A stretch of 45,395 nucleotides of DNA from an uncultured Prevotellaceae bacterium (GTDB lineage Bacteria > Bacteroidota > Bacteroidia > Bacteroidales > Bacteroidaceae): NCBI GenBank assembly GCA_902792685.1, contig CADBAP010000007.1, positions 1 to 45,395 on the forward strand. Reading direction: 5' to 3'. Made by a program: the position numbers and the translations under genes. Shown here piece after piece: positions 35,219-42,784 of the stretch; the stretch's first letter is position 1, and every line of letters begins with the position of its first letter. A model generated the notes under the pieces. That model had not been told where the DNA came from. It saw only the letters and a program-made list of their open reading frames with translations, and searched no databases.

Positions 35219-36307
35219 TTATTCTATGATAAACGGTGGATTATCCAAGTCAGCATCCGACAGGATATAGAGGTACGACGGATCCACCGTGATGTTGAGC
35301 ACTCGCTCTTGTCCTCGTGTGATGTCCTTCAATATCGTCTTCAACTGATTGGTTGCCGTTCGTTCTGCTATAAATTTTCCCTCTTTGTCATACACATCAT
35401 ATTCGGTATATAGCTGCAGACTGTTGATCAGTCCTGTGATTGTGGCAATCTGTGCGCTGGCGACTTCTACGGGTGATGTTGTCAGGGTTATTGGGGATGT
35501 TTCGGAATCCCAGATCGTCATCGTTGTGTTGTCTGAAGTGGCAACAGGATTATAGGTCAATTGGTCGATACCCCATCCGTCGGTCAGTGTTGCAACCACA
35601 TCCACCTTTTTGTAGCCAGCCACCTGCAGCTGCATTCGTTTGACTTTGATGGTGCGCAGGGCACTATAATCCGTTCCTATCTTCATTTTGAAGCTGATAC
35701 GTCCGAAGAGGTGGTCAAACAGCAGGTTGATGTAGTTCATGCGGCTACTGGCATATTCAAACGCCATTTGTCCTCGTACAGCAGAGGTATGATCGGATTC
35801 ACTCTCTACTCGTCTGACTCCTGTAATCACACAGTAGTCGCGGTTGGTCATCACGTCCAGTCCCTGAATGCTCAGCACGCCAGAGTTAGCGGTAAAGCTG
35901 GTCAGATTCGCTGTCAGTCCGTCGATGGCAGGTGTAAAGCCATAGACGTGGTATGTTTTCGTGCCCGATTTCAGCTTTAGCTGCGTATTCCAGACGGTTT
36001 CGTTGTATTTGAACATTCCCTCCGCCATGTCAGTGCCGTTTGTCAGGAATACCTTGATGTCGCCATCATCGTCACCACCCAACGGTGCCCGTTTTGCGCT
36101 CACCATTCGCAAAGAGGCGTTAGGTGTCTGCACCTCCTGCTCAGAAGGACTGTCTTCCGAACAAGCAGAGAACAGGAGAAGCAATATAAGACCCACCCCC
36201 ATTCCCCTCCCTGTAATGGAGGGGAGTAGATACGTCTTTTTGCTTGCAATCTTTGTCATGAAAGATTGTAAGAAGGTGGCGATGTGTCTTAATATATATT
36301 GTATCAT
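35219..36307 (-). CDS. Fimbrillin-family (Mfa-like) lipoprotein, 362 aa
   Basis: The signal region runs M-I-Q-Y-I-L-R-H to a hydrophobic core and lipobox L-L-F-S-A-C (Cys about 49). Its n-region includes a translated GC palindrome (L-P-S-I-T-G-R-G-M-G-V-G). The mature part has features of Bacteroidales fimbrillin-like proteins: the H-L-F-G-R-I-S-F-K-M-K core strand (about 195-205), a conserved Q-L-Y-T-E-Y-D-V-Y-D segment, and the ending Y-L-Y-I-L-S-D-A-D-L-D-N-P-P typical of the Mfa-like group. It probably is a minor or adaptor fimbrial subunit. It lies between a 405-aa fimbrial lipoprotein and the giant 4007-aa gene, with repeat-filled spacers on both sides. An internal start at 36259 (M-T-K-I-A-S) is possible. 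Confidence 0.85.
   Translation of the reverse strand: MIQYILRHIATFLQSFMTKIASKKTYLLPSITGRGMGVGLILLLLFSACSEDSPSEQEVQTPNASLRMVSAKRAPLGGDDDGDIKVFLTNGTDMAEGMFKYNETVWNTQLKLKSGTKTYHVYGFTPAIDGLTANLTSFTANSGVLSIQGLDVMTNRDYCVITGVRRVESESDHTSAVRGQMAFEYASSRMNYINLLFDHLFGRISFKMKIGTDYSALRTIKVKRMQLQVAGYKKVDVVATLTDGWGIDQLTYNPVATSDNTTMTIWDSETSPITLTTSPVEVASAQIATITGLINSLQLYTEYDVYDKEGKFIAERTATNQLKTILKDITRGQERVLNITVDPSYLYILSDADLDNPPFIIE
36188..36229. repeat. GC palindrome in frame in the signal region of the 362-aa fimbrial lipoprotein
   Basis: ACCCACCCCCATT then CCCCTCC-CTGTAAT-GGAGGGG. It matches the copy at 34861-34899 in sequence and in its position just before the hydrophobic signal core. Confidence 0.88.
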
Positions 36308-36343
36308 TTCTGATGTTTTTTTCTCTTTTTTATTCTCTTTCCC

Positions 36344-36434
36344 CTATTTACTCCCCTCCATACAGGGAGGGGCAGGGGGTGGGTCTTCCCCTATTTACTC
36401 CCCTCCATACAGGGAGGGGCAGGGGGGAGGGTCT
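36344..36434. repeat. Two type-I GC palindromes between the 405-aa and 362-aa fimbrial genes
   Basis: Two copies of CTCCCCTCC-ataca-GGGAGGGG with GGGGTGGGTCTTCC or GGGGGGAGGGTCTCC tails fill the spacer, ending about 10 nt beyond the 405-aa gene stop (minus strand). Confidence 0.88.
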
Positions 36435-36444
36435 CCTTTTTCTT

Positions 36445-37662
36445 TTACCAATTATAAAATTCGTAGTTGACATCTGTCTGGGTCCATGGAGCCGTTTCAG
36501 CTACGACCACCTGGATGCGTGCCTGAGCTGTATAGACATATACTGTCCAGACGTGGTTACGTGAGAAGCCGCCGGTATCCACCATTTTGAAGGTAGCCGT
36601 CTTTTCCTCTTCACTGCCGATTTGGTATTTGATTTCACCCTGCAGCATCTGGTCGCTTTCGCGCAGATAGTACAGGCGTTGTGTAAGATTGCTGGCAGGT
36701 GCATCGTCCAATAACCGCTCATAGTAGATCGGTGCCTGCTCTTCCGTCCACGCATATTGAACAGGGTTGTCGTTGACGGCAACGTCCTCCAATGCCTCGC
36801 TCAGCAGTTCTGGCGACGTAGTGTCGTAGCCGCTCTCCGTCTTGATGTGGCAGGTGTGGCGGTCGTATGGCGCGCCCGCTGACATAAAGAGGTATTCTGC
36901 CATTGGAATCATGCTGCCGTTCAGTTTGATGCTGTTGATGCGAAGCGTTTCGCTGCCTGTCTGTCTGGAGAAGGCAAAGCGAATCTTCGATATGGTGCGT
37001 ATCAGCAGTACGGTAGCGATACCATCGTTGCCGTCATTCAGTCGCAATACAGGAGCTGTTCCTGTTACAGGTTGGTCGCGTAACACACCAGTCATTGGTA
37101 ATCCAACGTTTGTCGGAACGACAGAAACAGGACTTGTCACGCCGAATGGGTCAGCGGTAGTCTTCTGCATCAGTGCTGCTTCCAGTTGTGCCTGTGTCAT
37201 CTTTTCGTCCAGCTCTACGTTGCAGTTACTGTTCGATATATTGGCAGCCACATACACATCCACATGCTCACGACTACCTGCTTCCGTCTCGGCATACGTC
37301 TCGTCAATGGTGAGCTGAATCAACTCGTAAGGATTTGCTGCGCTGAGACCTGGCGACTCCTCTGGTGCATAATAGCCGATGAGTTTGTGTGAGTCGTGCG
37401 TAAACACCCATATCTGCAGCTTATAGATAGAATTTTCGTATGCGATCGGATTCACATCGCCGTCGTAGGCGCGTGTAGAACTTTCCGTTTGAGGTGTATA
37501 TAGATAGATGTATAGTTTTGTCGGAACTTTCGTTTGGTTGCCGTTATTGGCTTCATCGTCACCTGACGAGCACGCCGACAGGCACAACAGCATGGTCAGC
37601 AGCAGTCCTGTCATCAGGCTGTTGCACCACTGGTATTTGATATGTCTGTCTGTGTACTTCAT
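36445..37662 (-). CDS. Fimbrial lipoprotein, 405 aa (Mfa-like minor or tip subunit)
   Basis: A signal peptide with lipobox C-L-S-A-C (Cys about 31) is followed by an acidic S-S-G-D-D-E-A linker. The mature protein begins with a strand L-Y-I-Y-L-Y-T-P and has V-D-V-Y-V-A-A-N-I-S-N (about 135-145), a pattern seen in Bacteroidales fimbrial subunits where an early domain ends in an A-A-N motif. A central R-T-I-S-K-I-R-F-A-F-S strand and the C-terminal N-H-V-W-T-V-Y-V-Y-T...V-V-V-A-E-T-A-P-W follow the family layout. Its exact place in the fimbria is unknown; gene order suggests an accessory subunit. It starts 2 nt after the 566-aa fimbrillin gene stop. Confidence 0.82.
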   Translation of the reverse strand: MKYTDRHIKYQWCNSLMTGLLLTMLLCLSACSSGDDEANNGNQTKVPTKLYIYLYTPQTESSTRAYDGDVNPIAYENSIYKLQIWVFTHDSHKLIGYYAPEESPGLSAANPYELIQLTIDETYAETEAGSREHVDVYVAANISNSNCNVELDEKMTQAQLEAALMQKTTADPFGVTSPVSVVPTNVGLPMTGVLRDQPVTGTAPVLRLNDGNDGIATVLLIRTISKIRFAFSRQTGSETLRINSIKLNGSMIPMAEYLFMSAGAPYDRHTCHIKTESGYDTTSPELLSEALEDVAVNDNPVQYAWTEEQAPIYYERLLDDAPASNLTQRLYYLRESDQMLQGEIKYQIGSEEEKTATFKMVDTGGFSRNHVWTVYVYTAQARIQVVVAETAPWTQTDVNYEFYNW

Positions 37663-37664
37663 TT

Positions 37665-39365
37665 TTACAATACAATTTCTTCAGGTGTTGTCGATGTCCA
37701 TTTCGGTACCAGTTGGATACCTAATTCGAGTCGTGGTGACAGCAGGTTGGGTACCACATTGTAGGCTTTTGCCAAACTGGTTACTTTCATATTCAGTGTG
37801 GTCGTGTGGTCTTGTGTGAATACACGGCCAACGGCAGATGCGTCTCCACCTGTACCATCTGCAGGATCTACCTCACCTGCCAGATAGAATTTGGTTCCTT
37901 GATAGACGATGCCGTCTTGTCCTTTGAAGTTAACGCCACTGTTGTTGATAAACTCCAGCAGCACTGGCACTTTCTGATGGTCGTAAGACTGCAGTACCAG
38001 GGTGTTGGTAACCTCGGTCGCATCAGCTGATGAACTCAGGTAGAGTGTGGGCAGTTGGTTATCATAGATAAACTTCACATCCCCCTCTGAATAAACAGGG
38101 TAGGAGGTGTTGGGAGAGAAGTCGAAGCCAACGGGTAGCTGTCCACCCACGATGATTCCCGTCAGTGGGAAGTTGGGGGAGTTGGTGTCGTCTACAACAG
38201 GAACATTGTTCCCTCTGGCATCTTTCAATACTGATGTACCTGTCATTTTCAAGGCAATCTGCAAATGGGCAACCCCATATTGCAGCGGGTCTTTAATAGC
38301 TACCGCCTGGGTGTTTCCGTTGACCGATGCATTGTCGTATTCGTAGTCGGCCAGTACATCACTCCATTCGCGGTCTGTATATGCACCTCTTCGATTATCA
38401 ATATTGGAGGTTTTTATTCTGCTGTTGCCATAATAATACAGTTCTGCAGGATAGGCAAAACGGTCGATACCATTGATGTCGGCAAAAGAGGTGTATGTTA
38501 GTTGTGGGACGAATTTTTGATTAGCTTCAACCCATCGAATCACTACGGCACCATCAGGGAGACCGATGGAAGCAGGGAAGCCGTTCCAACTGCTATTGTA
38601 TGTGTCAATCTTGCTGATGATGGCATCACGAAGGGCGATGTCGTTTGTTTCGCTCAGGGAGAGTGCTTGCAAATCATCCTTCAGCGCCTGAACAAAAGCG
38701 TAAATGTTGGTTGCCGATCCTGGCAATATCTCACCATTGGATAATGCTCCTATCTGGTTGATGAAGTTTTTGTACATCAACTCAAGTGTTGTATTGGACG
38801 TTTCTTTCCATGCTATCGCATTGGCTTCAGCATTGGCAATCGAGGTCATGTAAGAAGCTAATTCTTCTGCATTTTGATGAATCGTGGGATAGATAGACTC
38901 CAGCGAGAATCGGATGTCCTTTGGTTCCATTCCTGCTGGGAAGGTCTCCACAAGGCATCCATTGATGTGCTTATCGGTGGAAGCCTGTGTTGCCCGTCCA
39001 TAGCTCAGAAAGGCATTCACCCCTCTCATGATGGAACAATCATTATAATAATAATAAGGTCGATCATTTACAGGTTTTTCTCCATCGCTGACGATAAAAA
39101 AACGTTTTGGCAGGTCGTTAACCGTGATTTTTCCTGTTACAGCAAATGGGACGATTTGTCTCATTGTGATACCGCGGTAGGGTTGTCCTGCGTCTTGCAC
39201 GATGGCACTTGTCATACGCGTTGAAGGTTTGCTTGACCTTGTTACAGCAAAAGCCAAGTCAGCTACAACGTCATCATTCTGATTCTGTTGCAGTTCATCG
39301 TCTATGCATCCTGCTGTCAGAAGCAGGAAGCAAAACGCCAGAAACCAATAGCTACGCGCGTACAT
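37665..39365 (-). CDS. Mfa1-like fimbrillin, second copy (566 aa)
   Basis: Signal peptide with lipobox L-T-A-G-C (Cys20), then an acidic Q-N-D-D linker. The N-terminal S-K-P-S-T-R-M-T-S-A-I-V-Q matches the S-T-T-R-M-S-S-S-A-V-Q of the 736-aa protein, and R-G-I-T-M-R-Q-I-V-P-F matches R-G-I-K-D-A-Q-L-F-T-Y. The Arg before M-[TS]-S is a candidate processing site like the Arg cleaved by gingipain-type proteases in Porphyromonas fimbrillins. Downstream, A-F-L-S-Y-G-R-A, Y-P-A-E-L-Y-Y-Y-G-N-S and the ending L-L-S-P-R-L-E-L-G-I-Q-L are also shared. It lies 9 nt after the anchor gene. Probably a structural fimbrial subunit or variant. Confidence 0.87.
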   Translation of the reverse strand: MYARSYWFLAFCFLLLTAGCIDDELQQNQNDDVVADLAFAVTRSSKPSTRMTSAIVQDAGQPYRGITMRQIVPFAVTGKITVNDLPKRFFIVSDGEKPVNDRPYYYYNDCSIMRGVNAFLSYGRATQASTDKHINGCLVETFPAGMEPKDIRFSLESIYPTIHQNAEELASYMTSIANAEANAIAWKETSNTTLELMYKNFINQIGALSNGEILPGSATNIYAFVQALKDDLQALSLSETNDIALRDAIISKIDTYNSSWNGFPASIGLPDGAVVIRWVEANQKFVPQLTYTSFADINGIDRFAYPAELYYYGNSRIKTSNIDNRRGAYTDREWSDVLADYEYDNASVNGNTQAVAIKDPLQYGVAHLQIALKMTGTSVLKDARGNNVPVVDDTNSPNFPLTGIIVGGQLPVGFDFSPNTSYPVYSEGDVKFIYDNQLPTLYLSSSADATEVTNTLVLQSYDHQKVPVLLEFINNSGVNFKGQDGIVYQGTKFYLAGEVDPADGTGGDASAVGRVFTQDHTTTLNMKVTSLAKAYNVVPNLLSPRLELGIQLVPKWTSTTPEEIVL

Positions 39366-39374
39366 ATTCTATAA

Positions 39375-40382
39375 TTATAATTCAGGATTATATGTGCCGC
39401 CTTCATTCCAGTCCAGCGTCACACTCACACCTACTGTGCTGTCGTAAGGTCGGACGGCTCCTTCGTCGTCCAGTTCACCCTTGATAATCTTCAGTTCCCC
39501 AGCTTTCAGCTGTTCTTTTACATCAATGATGGTTTCTGTAATGTTGCCGTCAGGCATCGTCACATATACCCTCAGTTGCCACAGTGGTTCGTCGGCACCT
39601 ACCTCATCAGGATTGTGCGATGGGAAGTTTACGGAGCAGAAGCATAGCAGGTCGTTGCCCGTTTCCACCTTGTCGGCTCTCACCAGCACTTCTTTCTCTG
39701 GGAACACGTAAGTGCTGTCTTCAATCATAAACTCTTTGGCAAAGCCTGTGGCATAGACTTTTATGTCGCTGTAGGCGTGTCCTTTCGTATCGAGGACCAA
39801 TGCTACGGCACTGTTTGCCATATAGAGTTTTACATTGAATGTCTGACTGACGCCAGAGAGCACCTCCATCGGCAGCCGTGCCGTAAACAGGCCTGTGGTG
39901 TGAGATGCAATCGGACTGTCGTCTGTCTGTTGCAGCATTGAGGTTTGGCAGTTCTCGTCGTTGGAGAGTCCTACCACGTGGTTTTCTGCAATATTTGCCA
40001 CTGCCAAGTGCATATATTCATGCATGGGCAGGGTGAGGGTGTAGCTGGTCTGGTTGGCGTCTATGATGTCGCGTTTGTGATGCAGACGTGTCATGTCGCC
40101 TTCCGTATCGTAGAACGAGAGGTCGATGTCGTGGGCAAAGTCGCTGAAGATATCTTTCAGATGTTCCCTTAGGGATTCGGCCACGCCCATCTCTGTGATC
40201 GTGGTCAACTGCGTTTCCAACTCGGTAGTCATATTGGTTATCAGCCGTAGCTCATAATCAATCTTATACTCCTCTTCCGGCTCACCGCAGTCCGACAGGT
40301 CGTCATCGATGACGGAGCATCCTGCCATCAGCCAGCAGGCTGACAGCAGGAGCCACATCATGAAAGTATTTCCTCTCTTCAC
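39375..40382 (-). CDS. Mfa2/FimB-type fimbrial anchor lipoprotein (335 aa)
   Basis: The lipobox L-M-A-G-C (Cys22) is followed by S-V-I-D-D-D-L-S-D-C, a hallmark of the FimB/Mfa2 family (PF08842), whose members anchor the fimbria to the outer membrane and limit its length. Further family features are Y-E-L-R-L-I-T-N-M, L-P-M-H-E-Y-M-H-L-A-V-A-N (about 120-132), and late strand W-Q-L-R-V-Y-V-T-M-P-D-G. The ending V-S-V-T-L-D-W-N-E-G-G resembles many Mfa2 proteins. It follows the major fimbrillin gene by 17 nt, the same order as mfa1-mfa2. Confidence 0.92.
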   Translation of the reverse strand: MKRGNTFMMWLLLSACWLMAGCSVIDDDLSDCGEPEEEYKIDYELRLITNMTTELETQLTTITEMGVAESLREHLKDIFSDFAHDIDLSFYDTEGDMTRLHHKRDIIDANQTSYTLTLPMHEYMHLAVANIAENHVVGLSNDENCQTSMLQQTDDSPIASHTTGLFTARLPMEVLSGVSQTFNVKLYMANSAVALVLDTKGHAYSDIKVYATGFAKEFMIEDSTYVFPEKEVLVRADKVETGNDLLCFCSVNFPSHNPDEVGADEPLWQLRVYVTMPDGNITETIIDVKEQLKAGELKIIKGELDDEGAVRPYDSTVGVSVTLDWNEGGTYNPEL

Positions 40383-40399
40383 CTTTTTAATTATTTAAA

Positions 40400-42610
40400 T
40401 TAGTCTTGTCCAAGAACACTTTCGAAGCTAAGACCGTTTGACCAGCTCAGGTCAACGCTCAAACCGAGTGACAGATGAGATGCACGCAGGTCAGGTACAG
40501 ACACCAATGCCTGCTTCAAAGATTCCTCTCCTATGATGAAGTTGGCAGTTGTCATGAAGTCTTGGATAAACACACGGCGCACCTTGATGGTTTTACCTGC
40601 ATTCGTTCCTGTAGTCTCGTATGGTGGCAGTGCATATTTCTCAGGCCAGGTGATTCCTTCAGAGAGGTCGGTTGTTGATCTTCCAGCATTAGGATCGAGT
40701 TTTCCGATGAGGTAGAATGAGCTACCATTACGGATGAGGTTGTTCATTCCCCAGAAATCCTGTCCTGAGTTGTTCGTCAGCTCCAGAGCCACATATACAG
40801 TGTTCTGGGTAGCGGCAGTTGTGTAGTTGTCCCAAACCATAGTATAGTTTTCATTGCCGGAAGTTGTCGGGATAGCGGTGTTGGGGAGGTCGTTGTCATA
40901 AACCATGCAAATAAACGGATTAGGATCTATCGTCTTCACGATATAATTCCAACCTACCGTCTGAGGCTGACCGCCTATAAGTACACCTGTCAGCGTGAAA
41001 GGATTAGAAGAGATAGCAATGGTGTTGTCAGCTTCACCTGAATGTATGTGAGAATTATTATCCTTCAAACTCGTTTTGCCACTTTCATAAGCAATCGTTG
41101 TCTTCAGCATGGCAGTGCCATAGTTGATGTTTTCTTGCATGGCAACGCTACGGGTAGTAGACTGTACTACTCCGTCCTTCGTCCAGTCCACCGTATTATT
41201 ACCAGGCGTATAGCTTGTTTTCCAATTATTATCGTTGTCCCACTCGGCAGCACCGTCAGGGTATTCGGCTTTTTTATGACTATCGCTGGTCACACGTATA
41301 GGGCTGTTGCCAAAATAGCAGAGTTCTGCAGGATACATGTAGTTGTCTGGGTTGAAACTACCGCTTGAGCTACCCATGGCATAGGTGGGAACCTGCGACA
41401 TATATTGGTATTCGTTGACAATTACCGTTGAAGCACCAGAATTGTCAACAGCAGTATATTTCATCACTGTTGCACCAGGAGGAAGATGGAAGATTCCATC
41501 AGGAAATTTATTCAGATCGGCGGTAACCTTGTCCAGGCCAGCCAGTCCGCTATTACTAACGACCTCACTGGTGGTTTTCCATGCGTACGGGGCAGATGTA
41601 GTGAAATAATTAGAGATAATAGTTTTGACATGCGAGGCAACAGCTTGCGCTGCATCTTCTTCTATAGTAGTTGGAGTGGCCTCGGTAACAGAATTCATCA
41701 AAGTGTTTAAATCTCCTATCAATGCTGCTATAATTTTTCCCTGACCATTACGAAGCTCAGAGGATTTAAAAGTATTTAATGTGACGAAAGTGTTAGCCAG
41801 AATCACACCTAAGGCACTCATGTTACTGCAATGGTCCGCATCTACAAACGTCGAGGGGTCTTTTTCCTTTGCGGTAAGGGTACCGTTATTGGCAAAATCG
41901 ACATAATCTTTCCATGCCAACGTCTTATTTACAGTCTTGCCACCGCGAGTTACATTTACAGTCGAAGAAGAATTGACGATGTCATTAAGAACCTTGGCTA
42001 TCAACGTTTCATATTGCAGCAGAGCCTTTTTACCTGTTGCGCTGGCATCATCGTCAGGAACACATTTTGTAAGAGAAAAAGCGGCATTTGCGAGGGTCGA
42101 ATTCGGTGCGAAGTCAATAGCGCCATAAACCGCTCCCGCTGTTTTGCCCGTTGGGACAGCACCTTGCATGGCACGTCCCCAGAACATAAGCGTGTTCGTT
42201 CCTGTAGGAAGCGACATCTCGAGAACACGGCGTGACTTATCGGTGCCATCACCGTTAAGTGCTCCCGCTGCTATCAGTTCGTTGAGGTCATAAGTCTTGT
42301 CTGCAGTTTCAGTTCCGGCATAAACATGCTGTCCACCACCTCCCGATAGTTTATAGGTGAAAAGTTGTGCATCCTTGATGCCACGGAAAGTGCCTGTACC
42401 AATCTGAACCGCCGACGAAGACATACGGGTGGTGCTTGGGGCACCTGTTTCTACATTAAACACGAAATCGACGGTCACCTCTTTCGTGTTGGGATCATAA
42501 TTCGGATTTGTCTCCGCCGCGAGGTCGTCACTTGACGAGCAAGCGGTGAGTCCGAATGTGCCTGCAAGTGCTATCGCACTTAAAAAGGCAAAGTTGAAAT
42601 ACTTTTTCAT
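40400..42610 (-). CDS. Mfa1-like major fimbrillin lipoprotein (736 aa)
   Basis: Signal peptide and lipobox G-L-T-A-C (Cys24) with S-S-S-D-D after it. The early T-V-D-F-V-F-N-V strand and S-T-T-R-M-S-S-S-A-V-Q block contain a possible Arg cleavage site that would release a donor-strand-accepting groove in Mfa1/FimA-type assembly. Later segments L-M-F-W-G-R-A, M-Y-P-A-E-L-C-Y-F-G-N-S-P-I and the ending L-S-L-G-L-S-V-D-L-S-W are shared with the 566-aa paralogue and common in Bacteroides fimbrillins. At 736 aa it is longer than Mfa1 (about 560). Gene order (first fimbrillin, directly before the anchor) suggests it is the main shaft protein. An A-rich leader (30 nt) and a tandem repeat of micro-ORFs lie upstream. 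Confidence 0.9.
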   Translation of the reverse strand: MKKYFNFAFLSAIALAGTFGLTACSSSDDLAAETNPNYDPNTKEVTVDFVFNVETGAPSTTRMSSSAVQIGTGTFRGIKDAQLFTYKLSGGGGQHVYAGTETADKTYDLNELIAAGALNGDGTDKSRRVLEMSLPTGTNTLMFWGRAMQGAVPTGKTAGAVYGAIDFAPNSTLANAAFSLTKCVPDDDASATGKKALLQYETLIAKVLNDIVNSSSTVNVTRGGKTVNKTLAWKDYVDFANNGTLTAKEKDPSTFVDADHCSNMSALGVILANTFVTLNTFKSSELRNGQGKIIAALIGDLNTLMNSVTEATPTTIEEDAAQAVASHVKTIISNYFTTSAPYAWKTTSEVVSNSGLAGLDKVTADLNKFPDGIFHLPPGATVMKYTAVDNSGASTVIVNEYQYMSQVPTYAMGSSSGSFNPDNYMYPAELCYFGNSPIRVTSDSHKKAEYPDGAAEWDNDNNWKTSYTPGNNTVDWTKDGVVQSTTRSVAMQENINYGTAMLKTTIAYESGKTSLKDNNSHIHSGEADNTIAISSNPFTLTGVLIGGQPQTVGWNYIVKTIDPNPFICMVYDNDLPNTAIPTTSGNENYTMVWDNYTTAATQNTVYVALELTNNSGQDFWGMNNLIRNGSSFYLIGKLDPNAGRSTTDLSEGITWPEKYALPPYETTGTNAGKTIKVRRVFIQDFMTTANFIIGEESLKQALVSVPDLRASHLSLGLSVDLSWSNGLSFESVLGQD

Positions 42611-42639
42611 CTTTTTTTGATTTTAAATGAAACAATAAA

Positions 42640-42726
42640 TTATTTAATATTTTGAATATTTTTTTTTAAGAGGGAGTTTCTCCATTTGCGGATTCTATCG
42701 TCCTGCACAAAGTGCATAACTTCCAT
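42640..42726 (-). other. Possible 28-codon leader ORF upstream of the major fimbrillin
   Basis: An ATG at 42726 opens 28 codons (M-E-V-M-H-F-V-Q-D-D-R then R-K-W-R-N-S) ending in TAA, 29 nt before the fimbrillin ATG. AGGA lies about 10 nt upstream of the start. It is preceded by tandem 4-codon ORFs (M-E-V-K-stop, M-K-V-K-stop). A run of nine A's lies inside it. There is no protein evidence; it may be chance. Confidence 0.2.
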
Positions 42727-42783
42727 TTTAACTTCCTATTTAACTTCCATTTTAACTTCCTATTTAACTTTCATTTTAACTTC
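42716..42783. repeat. 24-bp tandem repeat between DUF3575 and major fimbrillin genes
   Basis: Alternating 12-nt units AACTTCCATTTT and AACTTCCTATTT run from 42718 to the DUF3575 stop region. On the transcribed strand each 24-nt period carries ATG-GAA-GTT-AAA-TAG. Confidence 0.9.
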
Positions 42784-42784
42784 T

